Source: Hansfordia pulvinata (lineage: Eukaryota > Ascomycota > Sordariomycetes > Xylariales). Taken from it: a DNA stretch of 64,000 bases. A model generated the notes under the pieces. That model worked only from the letters and a program-made list of their open reading frames with translations. It did not search any database and was not told the origin of the DNA. Shown piece by piece: positions 24,366 to 35,808 of this stretch. A program made the translations under genes and the position numbers. How positions within the stretch are numbered: position 1 is the stretch's first letter; each line of letters opens with the position of its first letter. The stretch lies in the NCBI GenBank assembly GCA_006538405.1, contig BJKQ01000001.1:1798001-1862000 (forward strand), given 5' to 3'.

Positions 24366-25007
24366 TCTTCCTGATGGTATACTCAAACTCAAATACCGTA
24401 CATCAGCAGCGGCCGGCAGCCGGGCCGTGGCGAGCTTTTGCCAGCACGGCAAACGGCAAAATGCGAGTGTCAGAGACACTTTCAACCCGGTCGAGATTGT
24501 CCTGCCCTGTTGAAACGGCGTTGCGAAGTCACAAGTACAGGACAGATCTTGAAGCCACCCGTGAGATGGAATGACAATCAAACCCTGGTATTCCGTGACC
24601 TGTCTGGGAGTTTCCGCCATGATGAGACAGTCACCCTGGTTTTTTTTCGTTGTAGAGCCTCACTGGTTCAGTATCCTTCCCCGCCCACGAATGGCATCGA
24701 CATGGCAGCTTACAACTTACAAGACATCCATATTACGCGGTCATGGGACGTTGACTATCCCAGAATCAGAAGCTACAGCTTACTCTGTAGAAAAGGCCAC
24801 GAGGGAAGCCAGCCACGCCACTTCTTTCAGGCCCCGCGGTCTCCTCTTGTCTTCCGCCTTGGCTCTTGGCCGTCTCTTACTCGGACCCGTCACTCGGCTC
24901 CTCTTTCTTCGTTTCGTAGGTGCGGACGGCCGTAACGCGTTACGACTCCACGAGTACGAGTACTCATACCTCGCCGCGGCCTTCCGGAAGCAGCCAAAGC
25001 CGCAGCC

Positions 25008-25023
25008 GGGGGGGGGGGGGGGG
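25008..25023. repeat. Poly-G tract, 16 nt
   Basis: Uninterrupted G homopolymer. Confidence 0.9.
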
Positions 25024-27670
25024 CTTGCTTGTCGATCAGCCCGAGCCGCTGGGCATGCACGCACGCACACACACTTGGCTGGCAGGCTATAAGTCGGAAA
25101 TGGGACGAGTGTCTTATTACACCCCCCAGGGCCCAAGCCTTCCCTTAGCCTCCCCCTAGGCCTATCTACGAAGTACATACGAACAAGTTGGGTAACCTGG
25201 GATGGTCTCGCTCCGCCGGATTCTCGCACCAGCCCTGAGTCTGACTAGTTGGCACCGAACACACGGACTCCTTAGAGCGACCTCTCTCTCTCTCCCTCTC
25301 GCTCATTGACTACCGGATATAGCTTAGTCACGTCGCCCGGCACTTCCTAACTTAAGGTGGGGAGAAAAAAAGGGAACAAGAACGCTCCTTCGGCAACTTG
25401 TTCTAGGAAAGCCCGAATATATCGTAGTATCGTAAGCTGCTGGCGTGCTGATGTGAGTTTGCGACAGGTACCTAACTCGCAGGGTCGGTCCCCTTTGCTA
25501 TTTTGCTCGCATGTTCTGCCTATCTGCCTGACGCCTGCCCGCCTGCCTAGGTACGTATCTGCGGCGGTGGTGATGCTTGGTCAGCCCGACGTAGACGAGG
25601 CAAGGACTTCTGCGAGAGCACACTCTTCGCACTGAGCAACTTGCATAGTTGGGTCACGCGAGTGCCCTACAGACGCGTTCCTTCCGAGCGAGCGAGCCTG
25701 TCACATCTCGTCCATCACATCCCTGTCGGCAGCTTTCCGATTGATGATCGAGTCGAGAGTGTCTGGCGTACGGGTCCCCGGTACAGCGTGGCACGAGCTG
25801 CTCCGTCTGTTCGTCCGGATACCATCTCAGTCTTGGATGGGCATCCAAAGTCCACCGGCAGGCTTGGAATTCCTCATTCAGAGCGGGCTTGGGATGATCT
25901 CGTCTCCTGGTAAGTCCAAGTCACTCTGTCCTTTTGCCAAGTGATGTCCATTGTCGAGACTCGAGTGGCCAGAGCCCATTAGAGTCAAGGATAAAAGACT
26001 TTTGTGACGGCCCGAGATGATGCTCAACACAGTTCCTACGACGTAAGAGAGCACACCCTGTTGCATGTCGCGAATCCGGCTCCGGCTTTTCGATCGTAGG
26101 TAGCTACTGACCGACATCAGGTCACAGGTGAAGAATCAACACTGCATCCTTTCTTGACAAACAAAAGACACACGATGGACTTCTCAGCGGTCCGTTCTCT
26201 GCCCTCTTCTCCCCGGTCCGTGACTTTCAGCGAGACGTGAGTGCCGCGGGCAGGCCCGCAGCCAGCCTGCCGAGAGCGCGAAGCGGCAGCAGGGTCGTCG
26301 GCAGGGGGCGCGCAGGCGGCTATTTTTTTTTTTTTCTTCTGCGTGCTTGTCCTGCCTTGCCTTGCCTGCACCGGGATGTACAGTTTCATAAATAGACAGG
26401 ATGCTTCCACGTGATGGATCCAGATCTCGTTTGCTTTTGGAGGCCTCTCGGCCTCCTTTTGTCTTCCGCTGCTCGTCGAGCTTCCGCGCGGTTGACAGGT
26501 CGGGTCTGGAAAGCGCTCGCCCCAGAGAGCCGGGCCCGTCCGTGCCGTGCGAGCAGAGTGGGCGTGCGCACTCGACCGGGGTTCTTCGTCGGCGCAGGTG
26601 GCGTTGTGCTCGCTCGTGGCCCAAGAGTAGACAGATGTCCCGCGGCAGCCAGTCCGGCGGTCTTTTGCAAGAGTGTGGCTTCTTATTACTGGTCGGGCTA
26701 TTTTTAGATTTTTTTTTTTTACGTTCCCATCCAGCGAGCGGAGTATCTAAGAGGGTTTAAATCCACCTCGGCGTGTTTGCTTCTGATATCACCATGTCCG
26801 CCAGCTTGCTTGGGCCCAGCCAGGTTGCACCTCGGAGGAAACAACAGAATGTACCAAGCCTGGTTTCATCCAGTCGGGAGTAATCAAGGAGGCCCCGGAG
26901 GCCACCCGGGGAAGGCTTTAGGTCGGCCCGGAGGCAGACGGGAAAGCGCCGGTCGTTGGCAGCGACGCTCCCAGTGTGCCGGGCGGCGTCAGAAGCGAGA
27001 CTCGGCCCGCGTCGGCTCTCCGGTCCAGACAGCAACTGGCAACTGGCAAGTTAGAAGTTAGCAGACCTGTTGTCTTCAGAAATATCACGGGCGCGGCCCT
27101 GGTATGAAGACTACAAGTTACCAATGACTGGGTATAGGACTGCTACTTGCGAGATTGTCAATCTTGCATCTTGCAGACGACTTGGCAGCCAAGCCAGCCC
27201 GGGTCGGTGGGTGTTCACCGATTACCAATGAATATGTCCTACCAGAGTCAGAGCATTCGTGGAAAGAGAACAGTTCTTGCAGTCCGCACTCGAGATCTGT
27301 GCACAGGTTGAGGCTTGACTTGCGAGCCCTTCAGCAGCGACGGCCATGCTATAAGACAGAACTCGGCAGTTGATCCAGGGGCGTTCGGCTCAGGGGTAAG
27401 TTGATCCAGGACTTGGACATGGGGAATGATGAGTACTCGGCGATAGAGAGACTGGGAGTCAGAGACAGTCGAGTCATAGCGCTCATTCAAATCTAATTAG
27501 TCTCTTCAATGCTGTTCTGAGGGTTGTTCGTCGTCGTTGCAGAACAAGAACGAGGGGCGCGTGCGGGCATGCGTCCCCGTCTTGTGAGTGTCCTGGACAG
27601 CAATTAGCAGGCTCGCTTTCAACATCCCAGGGAGTTGACGTGCTCAGCTTCAGCATTGGGAATCACAAAT

Positions 27671-27767
27671 GGTGAGATGGCCGAGTGGTTATGGCGCTGC
27701 GTTCAGGTGAACCTGGATACAATTCGCAGTGGAGCAATCCGCGTGGGTTCGAGTCCCACTCTCATCA
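27671..27767 (+). tRNA. tRNA-Leu(CAG) with a 16-nt intron
   Basis: The acceptor stem GGTGAGA pairs with TCTCATC, followed by discriminator A73. The D stem is GCC/GGC. The anticodon stem CTGCG/CGCAG encloses TT-CAG-G; anticodon CAG is at 27704-27706. A 16-nt intron (27708-27723) follows the base 3' to the anticodon, the canonical eukaryotic position. The long variable arm (GGA/TCC stem) marks a class II tRNA, and with A73 fits leucine. The T arm is GTGGG-TTCGAGT-CCCAC. CCA is not encoded, as usual in eukaryotes. It would read CUG codons. Confidence 0.95.
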
Positions 27768-27773
27768 ACAATC

Positions 27774-27777
27774 TTTT
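27774..27777 (+). terminator. RNA polymerase III terminator (TTTT)
   Basis: A four-T run seven bases downstream of the tRNA discriminator base, the usual pol III stop signal. Confidence 0.7.
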
Positions 27778-29457
27778 GCATATCCTCCCCACACGTACCC
27801 AGCCGGGATGGAGGATATCCTGACCATTCATTTTTGTCGTCCACGCCTGTTTGACTTCCGGCGGTTGATGCGTGGTGGATGCACTGCGCCCCTGAGCTGC
27901 AAGCAAGTGTGTTGGCTGCGGCGTGGTTGCTACGGCTTTCGTGAAAGGCGGCGATGGCTTCATGTGGATGACATTGCCGACTGCGACCACCGGCTTCGCT
28001 TTGTCCGTTCTATGGGTCAAATAGGCGCGCGGCGGCGCAGAAGTATCCTCGGATGATGAAAAACTCTATGCTCTTTTGGTTGTCCGGGTTATTATTGATA
28101 GGTTGGTGGATGAATGTGCGACGCTTTTTGAGACAGGACTGGGCGTTAGGGGCAGAGGGGACGAGCTCTGATCACACTCTGATTCTTGCTGCCACCACTC
28201 GAATAGCGCACGTCCAAAACTGTTCGATTGGCAAGCAGTCGTGATCCAGCGGCCGGGAACACGCTTTCTGCCGTTACATGTCGTCACCGCGTCTCTCAGT
28301 CAGGCAGTGGCTTCGACAGCTCGCGGCCGGGCTCAGACCGTTCCACGAGGCCCAGAGTGCAGCATCAACAATGCGGCTTCAGTCTACAGAGACGATTCGG
28401 CTGTGCGAGACACTCTGCTATCGTTCGATGCTTACCAGACGCCTGGCTCGCCCTTGAGTTGATCCAGAAGAACCGCCTGGGGGCCTTCACATCATGCGTC
28501 AGTTGCCGACTCATCTCCCAACCAGCCATACTGTCCCATCCTCACGGACAAGCTTCGACAAAAGCCATTTACCACGCATGACACTTGATTCGAGATGGCT
28601 ACATGTCGCCTTGAGACAGCTACCTGTCAGCCGCACAACTACGCATTGCAAGCGCTGAGAACTGGTGGGTGTTCCACAGCATCTTTCCACCCGGCCCGCT
28701 GCTGTGACGGTTGAGCTTAGCCGCTCTGAACACTCCAGTGCCATACATTCACCCGGTCCTGGATTTGTTCACGTCATCCAGGCTCTGTGCCAATAGTAGA
28801 GCACCAGATGGCAACTTCAAGTCTGCCCCAGGGACGTTGACTGAGCCTCGGAGCCCAGACGCAACCCCCAGCGAGTCTCTCGCCAACCCGCGTCCAAGAT
28901 GCCAGGTTGTATCTCAAGAAGCCTGCGGCCAAGATGTCAGATTATATCTCGAGAGGCCCCCTGACAGACACCCAGCCGAGACCAAATCAAGACTCGTCGA
29001 ACAGCGGAAGGTAGGCCCCGCGAGGAATATGCCACTAGAATCTCCCAAGCCTTGCAGCACAGAGGGCCGGCCGAGTCTCTCCCTATTGTAGCCACGGCAA
29101 TACTAGTTGCGACAATGGCGAGGACATCGTGGTCTTCCGCACGAGAACCCGAGGCAAGAAGAAACGCGCCTGGCTCCAGAGTTCGCTGAGCCCTGCGCTC
29201 GCTCGCTCGCTCGCTCAGGGCCATCGTATCGCCGCCTCACGCCCTCGCAGCATCAACCTGACCTCGAAAGCCTCCAGCCCGGCCCAAATAAACTGCTTGC
29301 TCTCTCAAGTCCCCAAGTTGCGCGGCGGGAGACGCCCATCAGAACAAGGGAGACCGCTGCCCCAAACTCCGCCAACTCTCGTGAGTGGGCGAAGCCTGCC
29401 CTTGTTTTCCATTAATCCCAATCCTTCGAGCTTTTCGCTGCTCCAGCGTAGAGCCAT

Positions 29458-29477
29458 CCCCCCCCCCCCCCCCCCCC
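29458..29477. repeat. Poly-C tract, 20 nt
   Basis: Uninterrupted C homopolymer, followed by a (CTT)n run at about 29510. Confidence 0.9.
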
Positions 29478-31622
29478 GCGCTCGCGCGCAAGAGCGGGAA
29501 AAACAGCCTCTTCTTCTTCTTCTTCTTCTCTCATTGATAAGCAGCGCCCGGCCTCCGTGACACTTCGCATACACACACACACACACGCGGGCACGGGCAC
29601 GGGCGCGGGTGCAAGTCTGCTAATACGGGCTTTGGGCGCCCACGAGCAGGTTCGTGTAGCAGTGAAAGCCCATGTATAACACGTACACAGTGTTTTTGAA
29701 ATGGCACCCTAAATCTTTTGTCGGTGGCAACTCCACAAAGCACACCTTCATTGCGAAAGCCTGTCGACGGTTGCGTCACACATGTCGCGCGAGTGTTGGA
29801 CTGGCTTCGGGCGAGTGAACACTCGTTCAGTCATCTTGGAAGAGTTCAACCCCTCCTCTGCTTCCCCGGCGCGCGCGCCTCTCCCCGAATTAATGCTCTC
29901 AAGACTTGCGATTGCTTTTGTCCGGGGAGAGCCCCAGAGCTGGGCTTTTCGGCATCGTTGGCCGACGGTCAACGAATGCGGCAAAGGCTGGAGATGCAGG
30001 CTAGCTCTGCAGCATTTAACCTTTTCTTCCCGAAATGATGGCCAGGTCAGAGCTATCAGCGGAGCCGGTGCTACGGCGCCCTCTTTTACGGCGGAGAAGC
30101 AAAGGCCAAAGCGGCGGCATGCATACAGTGGCCCGGAGAGTCGTGGATTGGTGCGTGAAAGGACGGGATAGACAGCAAGCACTCTGCTCAGACGTTCACT
30201 GTCCGGAGGGGGGAGGAATTGAACTCGGACGGGCGTGCGAGTGAGTGAATGGCTGTCTCGTGTCTATTCTGTTCTGCTCTTGGCAGGATTCCAGGACGAG
30301 TCTGGCCCGCGGGTTCTTGGGCAAGCGACAAGAGGAGAGATCACGGGAGCACAGGAGCACGGGGAGGCAGGCGCTGACCGCAAGGGCGACCACGTATGTT
30401 GGCGAGCCCACCGCCCCGCCGAATTAGAATGCAACGAGACCCTCGATGGGGCCGCCTGGACTCGGTGAACTCGCGGCGGCGGCGGCGGCGGCGCGACGAA
30501 TGTGGAGGGCTCAAGCAGGCTACTGTTGTAAGCTTGGACGCTTCACAAACGAAACCACCTACGGTGTGGTGCAAAGCACAAGGTGATGAGATGGAGAGGG
30601 AGTCGGCAGTCCATCTGGGCACGCGTATGAGGATTCCAGAGGGTCAGGGAAGCGGTGTTCCCGTCGCTCCATCCTGTGACGGCCATGCGCCGGCGAGCCA
30701 AGGCGAACTCGTGCTGGCGCTGGGTAACAGAGCAGAGGTGCCGCCATGGCGTAGCAGAGCTGTTCTGTGGCAGATCCCGGGCCGCTGGACGGGTGCTCGT
30801 AACCAACCCATCCACGCGACCCTTGCAGACAGCCCCTGACTGCTCGTTCGCTAGCTTGGACTTTGGACTTGTTTGATGTTGACTTGCGCCCCCGCTCCCC
30901 TGCTCGCCGGCCGTACCGTCTGATGCGTTGTGGACATTGGATGAGATAAGACGGCGCAACGCACAGCACACGGGTCGGGATTCTCAGCAGTGATTACCCA
31001 GGTTGGCTCCAGGCATGGTGGCGAGTCGATAAGAATAGGCAGCGAGCGGCACGATGGGCCCGGCTTCCCCCCCCCCCCTCCTCTTCGCCTGCTCCGTAAT
31101 AAAGAGAAAACCTTGCCAGCTTGCTCGTGAGGCTCAGGGGGCCCACGCCACCCGCCCGCAGTCAGGCAGCGGGACTGAACTGATTGACTACTGCGCGTCC
31201 TGTTCGTGCATGCATCGTGGAACCGGAAAGGGGTCGATTTCGTCTACTCGTGTTGCCTCTGGAGGCGCGGTCGGTCCAGTTTGCCTGCCCGAGGGCGTCT
31301 GACGACTGGCGAAAGATCAATCAATCGTAGTGCTAATGTCCACTTGTTGATTAGTCCCGTTCCTTGGCTCTTCCAGTGTTGGTTTTCTTCTTTTTTTTCT
31401 GTTCTTTTCCGTGAGCGAGCCGCCACTGGCGTCCCAGACAAACGGCGTGCTTGGATTTGTCCTCGGCCGTCCATGCATGCAAGCCCGCGTGGGACGCATC
31501 CATGTACGTACGAGTACGCACGTACGCACGCACATAGTGCAGCTGCTGGGACTCCAGGTCAGGGAGGGTGTGGGCGATCACACCGTAAGCCACGAGACGA
31601 GATCAAATGGATACCTAGGGTC

Positions 31623-31661
<39 letters not shown>
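31623..31661. repeat. (CAGA)n tetranucleotide repeat
   Basis: About nine uninterrupted GACA/CAGA units, a simple microsatellite. Confidence 0.92.
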
Positions 31662-33032
31662 GAGGCCTGGCTCTGGAGTTGGCCTCGGGGCTCAAGATCC
31701 TCCGACGACCTCGCACACGGAGGGAGGTCGCTCACCTGGAGGGGAGACAGAGGACGGAGAGGAGAAGGAAGAGGGGACAGGAGAGGAGGTCAGGTGCGCC
31801 CAAGGGACACGCGGGCACAGTGGCCAATCGAACACGTCCCGCATCCTGCTCGAGATGCCGATTAGATGAGAAGGCTAGATCCGAAACCCTGGCAAGGCAC
31901 GAGTGCGTGCTCGCGCCTTCCTGTGCTTGTACGCGTACGGAGTATCCGTACGAGCACTCTACGAGTACCTCAGGTCGGGTACTCGTCATGAGAGTAGGTA
32001 CGAGTACTCGTCGGAGAATCTGTTCGTATAGACTTCCGTTGTTGGAGGGCTCAGGCATGGTACTCGTAGTGTGGGAGGCACCAAAGTAATCACTTGCCGT
32101 GTCATTCCACCCATCCCCGTCCTGTCGGCCATCATCTCGTCTCGTTGGATCTCACCAGGGTTCTCGGGCACATGGGCGGGAAGGATCGCCTTGCCAGCAT
32201 TGGGCCTCTCCCCCTCTCCCCCTCCACCGTCTTCTCGGAGCACGGAGCGGTGGCCATGGAAAGCGCCAACTGCCGTCCGTGACGTGGCGGGGAGTGGGAA
32301 AGATGGAAAACCTCTTCACGCATGGGCCATTCCAGCTCAGCGCGGTTCTCTCGCGGAGGGTACCTCCCTGCTCATACGTGCATGTAATTGAAGTCCGGAG
32401 TACTCCTGGCCCGGTGCCTACCGTACCTTGGATTAAGTGGCAGGAAGGTGCCGTGTACATAAAACATAAGATACCTGAGGTATAGATACGGGTACTGACC
32501 CGCAGGCGGTCATCGAGTCCAACAATCTCAAATTGATAAAAGTCTTCGGTTTGGCGTGCCCTCGCAGTCTCGAGGGCCTCCAGCTATCGCTCGACAGCGA
32601 CATAGGTCGTACTTCTGTTGAGCTGGACTGGACTGGGCTGGGCTGGGCGGAGGGAACCCGGAACGATCGAGCATCCCCACGGATCCGTTACATGCGAACG
32701 TAGTCCAGCTCGCCCATAGCAGGACCCGTGGGTCGCGACGAGACAGGTAAGGGCTGGCGGCGTACGAGTTCTTGTGCGCCGGTAGGGGGCCTTCGTCATC
32801 CATTACGAGTGCAGAGAAACTGGAAGCCAGACATGAACATCTTTGCTGTGCCGTGGCCGCTCCGCTCCAGCGTGTCGCTGGTGTCTCGCCTCACCGTTGC
32901 CTTCGCTCGCGTCTTGCCCCGCCTTGTCTCGCCTCGCCTCGTCGTGTGCTTGGCCACGCCACAGCCTCACCCACTGCCAAGAACCCAGCTGCCCGCCCTG
33001 CCGGCCTCAGGAGAGACACGGCCGCTTGAGAA

Positions 33033-33048
33033 GGGGGGGGGGGGGGGG
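33033..33048. repeat. Poly-G tract, 16 nt
   Basis: Uninterrupted G homopolymer. Confidence 0.9.
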
Positions 33049-35808
33049 ACCGAACTGCGTTCCATTTGTTCTCGGCGAGCACGAGCGGCGGCCATGGCCC
33101 ACAGGCGGAGCGCGACGTGACGTCGGGTACTCTCGCAAGTTCCGCAAGTAGGAGTACGCAAGCACGCAAGTACCAGTGCGGTAGAGTCCAGCCGGCGGGA
33201 GACGAGTGCTTGCTCGTACATGTACATCCTGGCAGCGGCCAAATGCACGGTGTGATTCGCCAACAATGTCTAGACCTCTCGTACATGTACACTTCCAATC
33301 TTCAGAATGCCTCCTGCAATAAACGGGCTGCCGCTGAACTCCGGGAGCGTTATTTGCGCACCAGAGCGTGGGGGAGGGGGTTTCTTCGCACAGAGGCCCT
33401 TTCATCATTCTCTTCGTTTCCCCGCCACCGCCGTCGCCGTTCCCGTACGTGTGCGTGGTGGCTTGTTACGCTTGCCCCCGCTACCGCTCGCCTCGCTCTC
33501 CTCCTATCGGCAGGCCAGAATGGCCTCCCGCGTGGGTGTGCGCCCCCGCCCTTTCCCCAATGGCGTTGGGAAGAGGGCGCCGGAGAAGGAGAGGAAAAGA
33601 TACAAGGATACTGCCGCCACTGGGCCGCAAGACCTGTGCAGACTTGGGCACGCAAGCACCACACCGGGGGCTGCCGTGCTTGCTACGATACGGCCGCCCA
33701 CCACACGACACTCGTCTCTCCACCTTCCAAGTGGGAGATGCCCGCAGCCAGGCGTACAAGGGTGTGCGCCGCTAGGACGCGCGTGGGATAGTGGGTGGAC
33801 AGCCCCAGTCCGAGCCAGTTAGCGAGCTGCTAATAAAGCACACAGAGACCCTATCCCGCCGTCTGTCGCGACTTTCATCAGACGAGAGCAGGGGCTCGAG
33901 GCCGTCACGGCCGTCCACAACTGGACGATTGGACGACTGGAGAGACAGGGTCCAGCAGGTGAAAATCCGCGCGCTCTCGTCAAGAGTGTGGCTCGGGCGG
34001 CAGCCACCAATACCCGTGCTCCGTACCCGCGTGTTGTGCTGTATCCCAGCATGGGCTGGTACATGTATCCTACTACATGTACCGTGAGCACCTTATGTAG
34101 GGGCACTCGTAGATCGAGAGACCCTCCATGGTGGACTACCTAACGAGTATGGGCAGGACTTCCAGCCGCGGGGCGGCGTCCTGTCCGGTCCCTGCCCCCT
34201 CACCGGTACGTTTACGGGTACTCGTACGCCTAACATTCGCGAGTTCCAGCAGGAGTACTCGAGGTAGCGCGGTGACGGCCAAGGGGGGCAGGGCCCCTGA
34301 TCCTCAGTCTACATGCACCAGGTAGCGCGAAGCCACCAACCCCGAGACAGCCACACAGCCCACACACAGAGGCCAAGTTAGCGGGTACTGATAGCGGAGA
34401 GAAAGCTGGAGCTGAAGAACCAGAATTCCGCCCGTAGGTAGAGAAGCAGTACGGATACGAGTAGCAGCAGACACCATACTCGTACATATGAGCACGCGTA
34501 GCAGAACCGCTACTGGGAGCACACGAGGCAAAGAACAAGACATGACCCGTAGCGATGAGACACGCCCGCGCTGACCCCTTTTGGTGGCCCATGATCCTTG
34601 GCCAACGCCACTTTGGCTCCGGCTTGCTTATTGGCAACCCCAGAGACCGAGAAGGAGAAACAGAGAGGAACGAGTTCTCGTAGTAGAGACAGGAAGAGAG
34701 AGGAGAGGAGAGAGACCTCAGGCCAGCCAGCCAGCCAGCCAGCCAGTGGTGCGGCACAATTGCGCTATCCTTATCCAGTGGTATTGTGACTTGTTAGAGC
34801 AGAGCAGTTAGTGCATCTCGCCCATAGTGGCGGGCGCGCTTCTGCTACCCACGGACGCTTATTAGGTTGGCGAATGACGGACGCCGTCCGGTCCGCGCTG
34901 TCTCCTGTTCGATCTCTCTAATGCATTGTAAGCGGTGTCAACGCATGTCTCCTCCGTACCGGCTCGCTGGCCCGTCCCATTGATTATCTCCCAGTCCAGT
35001 CGCCTTCAAGCTGGCTTTGTCCCTTCCGCGTAAGAGTACTCGCAGCACAGGACGGCAACCCACGAGGAAGGCGCAGCCAGGGAGCAGTGCACGAGTACGT
35101 CGATACGGCGCCGCGCACGGAAAACCGCCGTCAGAGGTAGTGGTACCCGGCGAATCCATCCATACGGAGAGCAACACAAGTCACCCAGAAAGCAGCCGCC
35201 GCCTCAGTCTGCCGGGTCGATCCCCATCCATGTTGACCGCCGCCCTCGGACGCTTGCGAACCCCCGTCATCTCCGTCCCCGTCTAACGTTAGCCCAGCCA
35301 GCCGGCCAGCCTCCTGGAGCTTGCAGTGCGTGCGTGCGGCATACACGCATGCCCGCACACGGCTGCCCCGTACCTTTCTCGCAACACCGCAGGCCACAGC
35401 ACGCGCCGCCTTGGTCTCCCCCGTCGTCTCGCGCCCCCAGCTTCAGTTAGCCAGGCTTGGCCTTGTCATGATTGAACCTCCCGATGCAGCCGGCTGATTG
35501 CGCCTCGCCCTGCTTGCCACCGCTTCACGCAGAGAGGCCCTCGAGCCTCAGACGAGCCCGGCAGCAGCAGGCTCAGGCCCCGTCGGTTCGAGGCGCGGAC
35601 GGCGGAGTGCTGTGCCCTGCGACTCTGTCCAGCCCGCGTCCACTCTATCCGATCCGAACCGACTCCGACTCCGACCTCGAATCCGAACCCCTCGACCTCT
35701 GTTGCTCTCCCGCTCCCGCCGCCCACGACGACGACGGAAACGCCGACCACACGCCGCTTCGGGGTCGACCCCCCTCCCGCCGTCGCTGAGGCTTCACGCC
35801 GCGCGACC

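Larger units (their letters stand above)
19524..27670. other. Gene-poor region, left part
   Basis: About 8 kb in which I can support no protein gene. Open frames are numerous but low-complexity or unlike proteins. It contains an (AC)n microsatellite at 21147-21178, long G or C tracts at 22572, 23263, 24350 and 25008, and repeated TACGAGTAC-type words. Unrecognised short genes or non-coding RNAs cannot be excluded. Confidence 0.55.
27768..35808. other. Gene-poor region, right part
   Basis: About 8 kb with no supported protein gene. It holds a (CAGA)n repeat, poly-C and poly-G tracts at 29458 and 33033, a CCAG run near 34727 and the densest cluster of GTACTCGT/ACGAGTAC words (31940-32060 and 34140-34480). 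The last few hundred bases are CT-rich and are probably the promoter and leader of the gene at 35809. Confidence 0.55.

Noticed and set aside
19524..35808. Transposon or LTR element in the gene-poor region
   Set aside because: No transposase, reverse transcriptase or integrase motif in any frame, no paired terminal repeats seen, and no strong C-to-T (RIP) bias.
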